In this document: positions 20,860 to 31,270 of the stretch, one piece after another | Layout: each line of letters opens with the position of its first letter | Numbering within the stretch: the stretch's first letter is position 1 | Assembly: GCA_021927905.1 (NCBI GenBank) | Contig: BLLK01000019.1 | Span: forward strand, 744,001 to 808,000 | Source of the DNA: Chaetoceros tenuissimus | Lineage: Eukaryota; Bacillariophyta; Thalassiosirophyceae; Chaetocerotales; Chaetocerotaceae | DNA: 64,000 nt | Direction of reading: 5' to 3' | The notes under the pieces: generated by a model | The model's database searches: none | What the model was told of the DNA's origin: nothing | Seen by the model: the letters and a program-made list of their open reading frames with translations, nothing else | Program-made: the position numbers and the translations under genes

Positions 20860-21201
20860 TGTATTAGTGTACTGTGGAGATATGATAGACAAGATAAATT
20901 GTGATCTAGAAACGGACGAGATAGTAGTATTAGGGAAACCGAACACAGATGAACAATTTAAGACTTGACACGATATCTTTATACCCAATGACTTCCTCAT
21001 CAAAACGTCATAGACATTGATTTTGACATGATACCAATGACGATAGGAGACAAAGAGCCGTAATAGTGTGATGATTGATGATGATGCACAGTTCAAATAA
21101 TATTGCAGCAATTACGCAATTACATTCCACAATCATCAAGGAACAATCATCAAGTATCCTTTTTCGTCTACACATTTTTCTCTTCATAAAATACAACGAA
21201 T
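20860..21201. promoter_or_regulatory. Divergent promoter of ARP10 and FBX-ANK copy 3
   Basis: Same layout as 2538-2864: CCAATGAC at 20985-20992 and 21034-21041, with TTGACACGATATCTTTAT between the ARP start and the first box. The half near FBX-ANK differs from the other two copies, having no GTGAGAG tandem. Confidence 0.5.
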
Positions 21202-22347
21202 ATGAGTTCTGCAAATACATTTGAACCACCTCAGAAAAAGGCAAGAAGAACCTTTCCTCTTCCCACAGACACAAAGACTAGTTACAGTGAAGCTGTCTTA
21301 TCTTCGAGAGAGTTTGACTTGAACAAAAGATCTGAAGCTTTCTCTGAAAAGATAGATGCCTTTTATAACGAATTTCCAGAAATGGAAATCATTATCCCAC
21401 GAGAAGTCGTACAGAAAGAAAGAATCGATGCCGTAAAATTGTAAAAGGAAGACATTGAAGCAAAGGAAAGGTATCACATCAACGAGATGAACTCACCACT
21501 GTATGCACTACCTGATGAAGTGCTTCAGAAATGCATCGCGTTTATAGGTGAAGGTCACTATGCTTTGGTTGCCACAGTGTCTAAAAAAGTGTATAATGCA
21601 CACGAAGAGGAATATGGAATTGACAAATCCTATACAACCTATGAAATAGCTACAGTATCAGTAGAGACTGTCAAGTATTGCAATGAAGAATTCTGCAATA
21701 GATTACACGAGAAGGATAGGTTATTCACAGCAGCAGCAGTCAATGGCAATATTGATATTCTGCGATATTCTGTTGAAAGTGGTTACGACTTATTTCCTTT
21801 CATACATGTTCATGTGCATGACGATAGTGAAGATAGCGACAGTGATAGTTATAATGATGATGATGATGAAGATAAGCATGAAATTGTCGGTACTGGTAAT
21901 ATCGCCGCAAAAGGCAATTTGAATGTGCTCAAGTATCTCAAAGATCAATTTGAATCCTGCACGTGGCTTCAGAAATACTGTCAACCGGCAATTAAACATG
22001 GACAACTAGAGATATTAAAATGGTTAGATAGTATCGGATGTCTAAGCGAAACAGATATTTTTGGTACAAAGAATGACTTTTGTTTGCTTGCTATTTCTAG
22101 CGGCCAACTTGATGTGCTGAAGTGGCTGTATAGTTTAGGGTTTAAAGAATCTGAACGGTCTATTCATTATGCAATTGAGAGTAAATCTATTGAGATGATA
22201 CAATACTGTCTAGATAGGGGACATGAGGCACTCAGAAATGAGCATACTAACACGGCGGTGACTAAGGCAAGAAGTATCGAATTATATCGTTTCTTCCACA
22301 GTCTAGGTTATCGGTTTACAATGAGTGCATTCCATGGTATTACATAA
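21202..22347 (+). pseudogene. FBX-ANK copy 3, interrupted by a nonsense codon
   Basis: The only copy whose repeat region reads through to an apparently native C-terminus (RFTMSAFHGIT at 22347). The frame from 21202 stops at 21442-21444 (TTGTAAAAGG where copies 1 and 2 have TTGTACAAGG), one base change. The next Met, 21487 (MNSPLYALPDEVLQK), opens 286 residues with the F-box-like segment, the ankyrin-like repeats and an acidic insert (SDSDSYNDDDDEDKHE). Initiation there would give a shortened protein, so it may not be wholly dead. It lacks the extra T of copies 1 and 2. Confidence 0.65.
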
Positions 22348-22467
22348 AAAGAGTTCGTTCTGGCACCGAAAAAATCTGGCACCGATTACACCGAAATTTC
22401 TAATACCACCTCCTTCACGGATAACTCACCTGTGGTACAGGAACAATCCAAGACAAACCACCGACGC
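22348..22467. other. Spacer between FBX-ANK copy 3 and the copia element
   Basis: About 120 bases with no gene. TCTGGCACCGA occurs twice, at 22359-22369 and 22375-22385. Together with 31374-31615 it formed one spacer before the retrotransposon inserted. Confidence 0.4.
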
Positions 22468-22472
22468 TCTTC

Positions 22473-22570
22473 AGCTAGAGTATATGTATATATGATGTGT
22501 AATAATTAGTGAGTATGTAGTATGTATGTACAGATACGATATCCGTATTGGATAGGGACTAGGTCTAACT
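22473..22570 (-). repeat. 3' LTR of the copia element
   Basis: 98 bases, identical to the repeat at 31271-31368. In element orientation it begins AGTTAGACC and ends CTCTAGCT, so the termini are AG...CT rather than the usual TG...CA. A G-rich tract lies immediately inside (22571-22578), as expected of a polypurine tract. Confidence 0.85.
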
Positions 22571-22611
22571 CCCCCCCCATACTGCCAAGTGTGTCCTGAT
22601 AGACTGATGTC

Positions 22612-25600
22612 TTATCCAATGCTGTGTCTCTGCTCAGGTCCTTGTCTGTAATGAGGTATATACTTTCCGAGTAACTTGTCGTTGTGTCTATAATATAACG
22701 TCTGACCTAGTGATTTGGTAAGTGTATCGCTTCTGTTGTCATGTGTATGTATTCTTTTCATTTCAATTATGTCTTTTTCGACCCACTCTTGTAACTTGAA
22801 TTGTTTAATGTCCATATGTCTTGAGTTCTTGGTGGGTTTACTTGCGTCTGCCATCAGAAGTGCTGCATTATTATCTATGTGTAGTATCGTTGCTTCTGAT
22901 TGGCATATGTCGAGCTCATTTAGTATCGTTCTTACGTAGCATATTGCTTTTGCTGCTTCGAATGCTGCTGTGAATTCTGCCTCTGCAGTAGATGTGGCTA
23001 TTGTTTCCTGAAATTTTGTTTTGTAGTAGACTGTACCTCCTGCCAGTGAGATTACGAATCCTGATATTGATTTCCTGTGGTTCGTGTCCGCTGCCCAGTC
23101 TGAATCTACATATGCTGTTGCTTGTGAAGGTTTATCGTCTGGTGTGTCAGTGTTTTCCTGTCGAAGTTCGCTCTTGATGGAGGGTATAGGCATGTGAGGT
23201 AGTTCGTTGTTGTCATCTTTCCTCCAGTAGTAAATGCCATCATCTTCTGTTTGTGCTAGGTATTGGTATATTTCTTTTATTGCCTGGTAATGTTCTTTTG
23301 CTGGGTTGTTACTGTATTGTGAGAGCTTGATGACTGGGTAGGATATGTCAGGTCTACACGTTATCATTGCATATAACAGTTCTCCAATGCCTTGTCTATA
23401 ATTCATTTGCATCTCATGTTGTAGCTTTATTTGATCTTCTTTCGTTGCTGGTGGTACTGCTGTTTCCAGTGAAGTTATATATGCGTTATCGGCTTTCATT
23501 GGTGTTGGCTTTTGTTGCTTGTATTGTGGCTCCAGCCATTCATGCCCTCGAAGTATCTTTTGGATGTATGTCTTGTTGTGTATTTTGATGTATTCTTTAG
23601 TTTGATCGACATCTACTCCGTTAAAGCGAGTTAGTAGTCCGAGGTATTTGATTTGTACTGACATGTGTTCGTTTATTTTTGCAATGATGTCCTTTGCTAT
23701 ATTCTCGGAGTTGCATGCAATTGCGAAGTCATCGACTTGTCTGAGGAAATAGATGGTTTGTTTTCCGATTTTTCCTTGGTATAGGTTTGGCTCATGAGTT
23801 GTTGGTTTCATCCTCAGTTCTTTGGTTAGAATATTGTTGATAAGGATGGCCCATAGTCGTGGTGATTCTGGATGTCCTTGTATTGCTCTCTTGATTGGCA
23901 GTACGTAGTCTCTTGGAATGTCTTTGCCCGTTCTTTCTTTATACCATTCTCTGAATTGATTGTCGATGGTGACATATAGTGGTGCCTTTGGTGGTGGTGC
24001 TTCTGCAAATGCATTTGATACGTCTGCGCCGTATACTTTAAGGTTCTTCATTGCAGCTGTTGCCCAAAAGATTCTGGAGCCATTTTGGTCCAAGCTTGAT
24101 GCATATGTATGGCCTATGGTGACGGTTCCTTTTCGTCCTGGGGATCCATCTACTACTTGTCTTGCTTTCTTGGTTCCATCATCCTTTACGAGGTATGTCC
24201 ATAGTGTTTTTAGACAGTTTGCTCCTTTTGGAAGTGGGCATGGTTCTCCATACATATTCTGTTTTTGGTATTGATCCATTTGCTTGAATTCAGATTGTCT
24301 CCAGATTTCCCATTCTTCTGGCGGTAAGTGTTGTAGTTTTCTTCTTGTAAGTTTGTTCTTCTTTTGTTTGTTCTTAGGAAGGATCGGCTTGAGTGTAGCT
24401 ATCGTTGGTGCTGCTATATCTGGCTCATCGTCTTCATCAATGCCATACTTTTGTACATAGTCGTCATGTCCTGTGTTCTCTGGGTCATAGTATGAGTTTG
24501 TCTTCAATTCTTCTATGTGTTCACCTAGAATTTGCAGTTGGTCTGCGTATAGTGTTGGTAGTCCCGTCTGAGGGTGAATAGGTATCTTCTCCAGTGTTCC
24601 GACTGTAATTTTAATCTCCTGTTTTGGATCATGTGATGCAAAAATTTTATGTGCTTCTTCAGTGTTTGTTACTGTCTCATTTCCTATTTTGAGCAGGTGA
24701 CTGTTGCGTAGTGTGGACCTCCATTTTGATATTTTGGCAGATGGTGTGCCATTCTTGACTGTGGCTATCTTTACTCGGTCAGATTTGTCTTGTACTAGGA
24801 CTAGTCCTCTTGTCCTGTTGGTGGGTGTGACTCTTCTCTGAATTGGTATGGTGACTTCCAGTTCATTGTCATAAGGTGATAGTGATAGCTTCACATGCTC
24901 TGGTTCATGTTCCTTTGTGGCTGTGGCTGCTACCGCAGTTGGTGCATGTTGTTTGCTGGAAATATATTTCTGGATGATTTGAGGTATTGATCGTCCTTTT
25001 GTTTTCGCTAATATTTCGGTGCTTGCTTTGATATCGGTACTTCCGAATCCCTTGGTTCCTCTTTTTGTTGGTTGAAGTGTTTCAACTACTTCAATATCTG
25101 TTTCTCTGATATTTTCAATTATCATTTGTGCTATACGTTGTCCTTTTTGTATATGCTGTGTAGCTTTGCTCCTGTTCTCCAATAGTACTTTCACATTTCC
25201 TGTGTAATCGCTATTGATTACTCCTGCCATTGTATCCAATCCTTTCAAAGCTAGGCTGCTTCTTGGTGCAATTCTCGCATACGTGCCCTTTGGAACTTTG
25301 ATTGCAATGTCTGTTGGAATGAGTGTGGCCGTTCCTGGCTCGATAGATATGTCTTTTGTACTGTATAGATCATATCCTGCGGATCCTGACGTGCCTTTTG
25401 TCGGTATTGTTGCTTCAGTAGTCAGTGGTTTCACTTGCAGAGTGTGATACTCTTGGGTATTCTCCTTTAGTTCTGGTGCATGGTCTACATATCCTGCTTC
25501 GATGAGCGCTTTTCCCATTGGTGGTCTGTTCTTTGGGTCACTGGTATAGTGTGCTTCGTCAAACACTACAAAGGATGAAAGCTTAGTCTTGCCTGAGTTT

Positions 25601-27750
25601 GTGTCTTCTATTATCGCTAGGTTGCCATTTCCACTATAGCCGAGGAATATTCCCGGTGATTGTTTTAGATCTAATTTCGCTTTCTTCAAACTCGGGTTAT
25701 AGATCGCAGCCTTTGCTCCAAAAATACGAAGGTGTTTGCTTCTTGGTTTCTTGTTGAGTAGTGTTTCATAGGGTGTAGACTGCAGTGCACTGTGTGGTCG
25801 CCTGTTTAGTAGATATGTTGCATAGATTATAGCGTATGTCCAGTATTCAGGCCCCAGGTTTGCAGAGTAGAGCATAGTCCTCATCATGTTTGCGAGATCT
25901 TGATGTGGTCTTTCTACGATTCCGTTCATTTTTGAGTCATCAGCTCCCGTTACTTTTAGTACGTAGCCAGCTTTTTCAACTATCTTTGCAAAGTCGCTAC
26001 TTCTTCCTAATTCTCCGCCCTGATCAGTCATTACGTATTTATAATCTCGCTTTGACTTCAGCATTTTGAGTAGAGTTTCGACTTGTTTCAGTGGAGGATC
26101 TTTTGTTTTTGTTGTGAAAATCCACTTGTATCTACTGGCCTTATCTACCACTAGGAGGTATGCACGGCATCCATCTTTGGAGGTTATCAGTCTTCCTTTC
26201 TCATCTTTATCTTTCCATTTCGATCCTCGTACAAACCCGAAGTCCATGTGTAAGCCGTGACCTGGTGTTGGATGTTTTATTTTTGTTGTGGGCTTTGGAC
26301 TTTGTAGGGGCTCCATGGATTTGTCTCTTTTTAATCTTCTTTTCTGAAATTTCGCCTGATGGCACGCATCACATTTCCACGCGTAATTGGGTTTTGAGAC
26401 TTTAGGTGCATCGTCGTAGTATTTGTGCAGGTTTTCCATGGTCTCGTCGCTAGGGTGGCCGAGTCTTTGATGATACAGTTCCCACAAGTAATTGTTTTTC
26501 AGGCTTTTCCTCTGTTTGTGTATGTTGTCAATGGATGTCTTGTCTTGTGGTGTCACCTGATGGTGCTTTTTAGCATGATTATGGTGGAGTAGGATGTCTT
26601 CGTTTTGTCTCTTTTCCATTGCAGTGATGGTTGCTTGTATCCTGTTGGTGCTTCTCCTTTGTTTTTCCATCTTCGATTTCTTATTCGCCTTTGTTTTCTT
26701 ATTATTTCCGCTCTTGTCTTTGGGTAATGATGATTGGTTTAGTTGATCCCTATCCATGTCCACTGCATATCTGAGCATATGATACCAGAGGTTGCGAGTG
26801 TTGTATATGGTGTATTTGAGAGGTCTTTCTCCCGATCTCATGATAAATTTTATAGTTCCCATTTCCGATGTGTCAGTTGGGGACCACTGTGTGTATCCAA
26901 GGATTTTATCTTGGTGGTCCTTAGCTACTGCTGTGGGACTGATTATTGTTGCAGCTGCTTCTTCAGCGAAATACATTGTTATCCAGATGTACCGTCCGTC
27001 ATCGGCTGTCCATTGGGTGAATCCTTTATGTGTTGCAGTGATGGTGCTGTCATTGTCTATCCCTCCTATGGTGATTGGTCTTTTCAGTTCCTTTGGGTCT
27101 ACTATAATTGCTATGTTGTTTGTAACGTTGATGTTGCTACCTGTGTCTGTCTGCACTTGTTCTGCTGTTTCACTCTCTTTCTGTGCTCTTTTACAGCTTG
27201 TTGTATCGTCTTGCGCTTTCTCTGTAGGCTTAGTGCTTTGCGCTTCCTCTGTAGACTTAGAGCCTTGCGCTTCCTCTGTAGACTTGATACTTTGCGCTTC
27301 CTCTGTATTTCTTTTCTTTTTGTATCCCTCTGTTTCTTTACATGCTATTCGAACATACGCCGGTGCATAGGTTCTGTATGTTCTTTTATCCACTTTTGTT
27401 TTGAGATGTCCAATTTTGGTTTGTGTTCTCTTGTTATATTCTTCTTGCATGGTTGGGACCTCATGTCTCAGCATCTCTTCGTTTTCCTCGATGATAGACT
27501 GGAGGTGTTTTGGTTCCAGTAGTATCATGTCATTCTCGAAGGTATATGATGGTTCAATATAATCCCTTTGTGCTGTGATATAGCAGTAGAATGGGTGGAC
27601 GATGTCAGGGTTGGTTGTTTTCTTCGTATATCTCCACCTTTGTATTGGTATTGACTCTCGATGCCATGTAGTTGTATCAAAGTCTATATCGATTGTCTCC
27701 ATGTCTATCGGAATAGTGTTTGGTACTGGCATATCAGTCATTTCTTCCAT
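22612..27750 (-). CDS. Copia pol polyprotein with integrase, dUTPase, RT and RNase H
   Basis: A 1712-residue open frame. Near the N-terminus (about 145-180) is a short STEEAQ-type tandem. A protease is expected around 230-330 but lacks an obvious DSG/DTG motif. The integrase zinc-binding part (YHQRLGHPSDETM, CDACHQAK) is at about 433-475 and the catalytic core (DFGF, TDQGGE, NGIVERPHQ) at about 500-620. A full dUTPase domain lies at about 775-903: GSAGYDLYS, PRSSLALKG, GVINSDYTGNV, GQRIAQMI and RGTKGFGSTD are its five motifs. Reverse transcriptase (GADVSNAFAEA, FLRQVDDFAIA) covers about 1200-1400 and RNase H (YVDSDWAAD, TAEAEF) about 1545-1680. Confidence 0.9.
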   Translation of the reverse strand: MEEMTDMPVPNTIPIDMETIDIDFDTTTWHRESIPIQRWRYTKKTTNPDIVHPFYCYITAQRDYIEPSYTFENDMILLEPKHLQSIIEENEEMLRHEVPTMQEEYNKRTQTKIGHLKTKVDKRTYRTYAPAYVRIACKETEGYKKKRNTEEAQSIKSTEEAQGSKSTEEAQSTKPTEKAQDDTTSCKRAQKESETAEQVQTDTGSNINVTNNIAIIVDPKELKRPITIGGIDNDSTITATHKGFTQWTADDGRYIWITMYFAEEAAATIISPTAVAKDHQDKILGYTQWSPTDTSEMGTIKFIMRSGERPLKYTIYNTRNLWYHMLRYAVDMDRDQLNQSSLPKDKSGNNKKTKANKKSKMEKQRRSTNRIQATITAMEKRQNEDILLHHNHAKKHHQVTPQDKTSIDNIHKQRKSLKNNYLWELYHQRLGHPSDETMENLHKYYDDAPKVSKPNYAWKCDACHQAKFQKRRLKRDKSMEPLQSPKPTTKIKHPTPGHGLHMDFGFVRGSKWKDKDEKGRLITSKDGCRAYLLVVDKASRYKWIFTTKTKDPPLKQVETLLKMLKSKRDYKYVMTDQGGELGRSSDFAKIVEKAGYVLKVTGADDSKMNGIVERPHQDLANMMRTMLYSANLGPEYWTYAIIYATYLLNRRPHSALQSTPYETLLNKKPRSKHLRIFGAKAAIYNPSLKKAKLDLKQSPGIFLGYSGNGNLAIIEDTNSGKTKLSSFVVFDEAHYTSDPKNRPPMGKALIEAGYVDHAPELKENTQEYHTLQVKPLTTEATIPTKGTSGSAGYDLYSTKDISIEPGTATLIPTDIAIKVPKGTYARIAPRSSLALKGLDTMAGVINSDYTGNVKVLLENRSKATQHIQKGQRIAQMIIENIRETDIEVVETLQPTKRGTKGFGSTDIKASTEILAKTKGRSIPQIIQKYISSKQHAPTAVAATATKEHEPEHVKLSLSPYDNELEVTIPIQRRVTPTNRTRGLVLVQDKSDRVKIATVKNGTPSAKISKWRSTLRNSHLLKIGNETVTNTEEAHKIFASHDPKQEIKITVGTLEKIPIHPQTGLPTLYADQLQILGEHIEELKTNSYYDPENTGHDDYVQKYGIDEDDEPDIAAPTIATLKPILPKNKQKKNKLTRRKLQHLPPEEWEIWRQSEFKQMDQYQKQNMYGEPCPLPKGANCLKTLWTYLVKDDGTKKARQVVDGSPGRKGTVTIGHTYASSLDQNGSRIFWATAAMKNLKVYGADVSNAFAEAPPPKAPLYVTIDNQFREWYKERTGKDIPRDYVLPIKRAIQGHPESPRLWAILINNILTKELRMKPTTHEPNLYQGKIGKQTIYFLRQVDDFAIACNSENIAKDIIAKINEHMSVQIKYLGLLTRFNGVDVDQTKEYIKIHNKTYIQKILRGHEWLEPQYKQQKPTPMKADNAYITSLETAVPPATKEDQIKLQHEMQMNYRQGIGELLYAMITCRPDISYPVIKLSQYSNNPAKEHYQAIKEIYQYLAQTEDDGIYYWRKDDNNELPHMPIPSIKSELRQENTDTPDDKPSQATAYVDSDWAADTNHRKSISGFVISLAGGTVYYKTKFQETIATSTAEAEFTAAFEAAKAICYVRTILNELDICQSEATILHIDNNAALLMADASKPTKNSRHMDIKQFKLQEWVEKDIIEMKRIHTHDNRSDTLTKSLGQTLYYRHNDKLLGKYIPHYRQGPEQRHSIG

Positions 27751-27819
27751 AGCCTCGCGTGCTATTGCTGTTGTTGTATCCTCTGAGGCTGTGGTTGTTG
27801 CAGTACGTACTGTGGTATC

Positions 27820-30393
27820 TCAGTATCTGTCATATGATTCTGATGTATCGAAAGAGTATTCATCGTCTGAGAGATCTGTGTATAGACTATCTGAGTCTTC
27901 GTGTGCTGATGTTACTCTTGTGATTCTGGTTCTATCCCTAGATCTTGATCGTCTCTCATCTTTAGATCTTGATTGTCTCTCAGTGTTTCTATCGTTCTTT
28001 CTATTTCCTCTTTCAGTGTTTCTTCTTGTTGACATCTCTTGAGATCTCTTCTTTTTATCTTCGTTGAAGTTTTTGTATTTCTCCTGGATATTTTTGATAG
28101 TACTTTCTTCATTGTTCTTTTTGCACAGTTGACGGAATTTTAGACAGTTCTGTACTATAGCCAGTTGATCACATCCGTCGATGTTAGCCTGGTGTCCATA
28201 TGTACCGCATGCTTGACATAGTTCTTTCGTTCCTGTTCTTCTTGTCAGCATTACTGTTGGTTCTTCTACTTCTATTGTTGCCTGTACTTTCTGAATCTCT
28301 TCTGTTATTGCACGTCTCGTGATTGCATTAATTGGATGTTTGTTAATTTCCTCCGCAATCATACGTCTTGTTGTTGCATTCACAGGATTCTTATTGATAT
28401 TGTATGCTATGTATGCAAGTGAGACATCTCCTGGTAGTGGTGGTGGTAAGGGTGGATTTGGAATATTGCTATACTGGATGTCATATGTCTCTTTGGCGTC
28501 CACGTATGCTTGGTACTTGCCTCTTACTGTTGCCACTCCTGGGTATTCATCCTCTGGTACATGTTGGAGTATGTGTCTGATTGCTGTCTCATCGTCGAAA
28601 TTGCTATCGAAGTCCTTGTATGATCTCACTTTTGCTACAAACTTCGTCAGTTCTGTTCCTTGTGTCCAGAGTGGAGGTACTGTTGGAGCTACCATTGGGT
28701 TTAGTCGTGGTAGGCACAGTTTTAGGAGCATGTACAGAGCTTTGTAACCCTCTCCGTCTCTGGCTGCATTGTCCATGATCTGTTTGGCTTCGTAGTAATC
28801 CTCTGATATGACCTCGGTGAGAAGGTTGTATAGTGCTCTATCCATGAGTTTGTACAGTTGGTTGAGGGAAACTGATGCTTGGAAGTCTATGTTTGGGTTC
28901 GATTCAGCATCGCATCTGATCCCAAATGTTGTTGGGTATGGATGGTGCATTGTGTATATCTGGATTGTAGCAGGTGTGGTCAGAAGTACTCCGCTTGTCC
29001 TTGCTACTGTGTGGATCGCTGTGTATACGTATATAATGTCATCCTTATCTTTGAGTGTTGGGATGTTGTTGACGCTATCGATTAGAAGTTGCGGTCTTAC
29101 AGTAAACTTGCTTCCTTCGTAGACGTATGTGTCCGGTTTATCGTAGTCAGTAAGTTTAGCCTGTCTTCCTGGGCTACGAGGTGTATTGGTGTGCTTGATT
29201 GCTTGGGATACTGGGACATTGGTATTAAATGGTGTACTGATTGTAGGCGCTCCTGGTGGATGGTATGGGAGTGGAAACTTTGCTTGGTTCTTTTCTTTTT
29301 CGAATTGTTCTTTCCATTGTTTATCAGTTTTGATTCTCTCATTCTCCATTTGCAGTAGTAGGTCTTCCTTGAATGAATCGAGGTCATCTTTCTGCCTTTC
29401 CAGTTCTTGTTCTCCTCTTTCCTCCATGAGATCCTTGATGCGTTTGTTGGTCTGTGCTTCCATGCTTTGAAGGTTTGCTTGAAGGTTTGCTTGAAGTGTA
29501 TTCATGAGTTTTGTTTCGAGGTCCTTCTCCAGTTTTGCTTTAAGATCCTTCTCCATTTTGGCTTCAAGTGTTTTCATGTGTTCCTTCATTTTCACTTTCT
29601 CCTTCTTAATGAGTTCCTCCAATATTTTATCTGCTCTTGTTCTATACTTCTCGTCGAGTTTCTTTGTAGTCTCGAGTAGTTGGTTCATGTGTGCAGACAC
29701 TGCATTTAATGTTTGCATGAAATCTGTACGTTCCCTTGCATCTTGCGAGTCTGGCTCGTTGTTGTTATAATTGTCAATAGCATCTCTTGTGTTCTCCAGT
29801 TTCTCATCCATATCCTTTTCGATCTGTAGGATTGATGCATTTATATCCTCTCTATCGGTATCACTTCCTGACTCCCCGTCTTCTTCACTACTTTCATTAT
29901 TTTCGTCTATCTCTATTGAGTTCTGTGCGAGTGGCGGTCCTTCTGATTCACTCTGCTCGCGTTCATTCTCTTCCTCATCCTGTTCTTCTTCGTGTCCTTG
30001 TAGAGTTGCTGCTGTTTGTCCTTGGACTTGTGGGATTGGGAACCAGATTCTCACTATCCTTGTTGTTCCACTTTCCTCCAGGTCAACCTTGACATTGGTG
30101 TTCTCTTGTATTGAATTTAAGAGATGTTTGATCTTATCGTCGTTGCCCATTGTCTTTCCGGTAATCCTACGGAATTGTGTAGGGTTTTCCAAGAGTTTCT
30201 TTGCCGTCCACTGGGTCCATTCTGACTTTTGCATCCCTTCTACATTCTTGACTATATTCCATACATCTTTTAATATAGTTTTATAACTGCTTTCTTGTAC
30301 TACTTGATCTGGCTTATCAGGGTACAAGAGACCTTCCGACTCTTCCCTTTCCTTCCTTGCTTTTCTTGCTGAACGTGTTTCTTGTGAAGACAT
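27820..30393 (-). CDS. Copia gag polyprotein
   Basis: An 857-residue open frame upstream of pol. It has an acidic N-terminal third, a long charged coiled coil at about 230-370, a capsid-like middle and a zinc knuckle-like CQACGTYGHQANIDGC (CX2CX4HX6C) at about 725-740. An Arg/Ser-rich tail probably binds nucleic acid. It lies in the same frame as pol with a short gap between them, an arrangement compatible with read-through expression; that is inference. Confidence 0.85.
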   Translation of the reverse strand: MSSQETRSARKARKEREESEGLLYPDKPDQVVQESSYKTILKDVWNIVKNVEGMQKSEWTQWTAKKLLENPTQFRRITGKTMGNDDKIKHLLNSIQENTNVKVDLEESGTTRIVRIWFPIPQVQGQTAATLQGHEEEQDEEENEREQSESEGPPLAQNSIEIDENNESSEEDGESGSDTDREDINASILQIEKDMDEKLENTRDAIDNYNNNEPDSQDARERTDFMQTLNAVSAHMNQLLETTKKLDEKYRTRADKILEELIKKEKVKMKEHMKTLEAKMEKDLKAKLEKDLETKLMNTLQANLQANLQSMEAQTNKRIKDLMEERGEQELERQKDDLDSFKEDLLLQMENERIKTDKQWKEQFEKEKNQAKFPLPYHPPGAPTISTPFNTNVPVSQAIKHTNTPRSPGRQAKLTDYDKPDTYVYEGSKFTVRPQLLIDSVNNIPTLKDKDDIIYVYTAIHTVARTSGVLLTTPATIQIYTMHHPYPTTFGIRCDAESNPNIDFQASVSLNQLYKLMDRALYNLLTEVISEDYYEAKQIMDNAARDGEGYKALYMLLKLCLPRLNPMVAPTVPPLWTQGTELTKFVAKVRSYKDFDSNFDDETAIRHILQHVPEDEYPGVATVRGKYQAYVDAKETYDIQYSNIPNPPLPPPLPGDVSLAYIAYNINKNPVNATTRRMIAEEINKHPINAITRRAITEEIQKVQATIEVEEPTVMLTRRTGTKELCQACGTYGHQANIDGCDQLAIVQNCLKFRQLCKKNNEESTIKNIQEKYKNFNEDKKKRSQEMSTRRNTERGNRKNDRNTERQSRSKDERRSRSRDRTRITRVTSAHEDSDSLYTDLSDDEYSFDTSESYDRY

Positions 30394-31270
30394 GTTTATG
30401 ATTTTTGTTCACTGTCTTTTCCTGATAGTATCTTAGGCATGTAATTACTATAGGTTCCGCTTATATCTTTTTGGTGATGCCTCGTTCTGATGTCTCTTCA
30501 CATTTGTGTCAAGGTGTGGCACTCGCTTCAAGAACACCATCCCATTTGGCTTGCCTCGGTCTATTTAGTCCATTTGGCTCATCAATCAGATAGGCTTCTC
30601 GTTCAGTTCCTATTTGGGTGAGTCGTCCGTGGCGTCGTAGTTCACCTTCCTACGTACGTCGTACACTTCGGCGGTTTTTCCGGTGTGGGCTAGGCGTCAT
30701 GGTCTAATGATTCTAGCCTTGCTTTTAGCTTTCATGACGTTTTGGTGTGCGTCATGCGTTGAGGTTTTGATGTCCCTCTGACACGTGTTGTGACGTACTC
30801 GTACTATTTCAGACATTTGTACGTACTTCACTAACCTTTATGTTGGCTAAACACGTCTGTTCTCATTTGACTACTCGGTTGAGATTACAGCTATTTTTGA
30901 TTTCTCTTTGACATCTTTTTGCTCAACTATAGGAGTGTTGAGTGATGACTCCGCTGCCTTTTGTCTCGAGTTCAGGTGCTCTACCCTCGTAGGTTTTCTC
31001 AAGATAGTGGTCGTATCCTATTCTATCTGTACTTGAAACATACTACAAAGTAGGGCTACTGTACGCTCTCAGATTGTGGGCGTCAGTAGCATGCTTTTGA
31101 CGTCATCGCCGTCTCCATTCCTGCTTCCGCTCGTTAGAGCGACTGCACGAATGAAATCTAGTGTAGAGCTGATTCTCTACACTAAATCGCAGATCCTCTC
31201 GGATCCGTGCTGCGGGGATTTATTCTAATGTTATCCTTTACACGCTGAGGTTGCGTAGGGCTTAATAACC
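30394..31270 (-). other. Copia 5' leader
   Basis: About 880 bases lie between the 5' LTR and gag with no long frame. GGTTATTAAGCCC directly inside the LTR is where a tRNA primer-binding site should be, but I could not match it to a tRNA. The leader presumably carries packaging and translation signals. Confidence 0.5.

Noticed and set aside
20860-21111. Upstream extension of ARP10, and similar ones for ARP8, ARP12 and ARP13
   Set aside because: For ARP10, ARP12 and ARP13 the extra residues lie over conserved promoter boxes; for ARP8 they match no paralogue. Intact paralogues start at MNI or MDI.
22348-22472. TCTGGCACCGA direct repeats as a MULE terminal inverted repeat
   Set aside because: I found no inverted partner near 33690 or 34700, so the repeats are only noted as a spacer feature.
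26743-27522. Plus-strand frames of 190-260 codons opposite the copia pol gene, and others opposite gag
   Set aside because: They are antisense to a strongly coding strand, with hydrophobic Cys/Ser-rich translations typical of such shadows.
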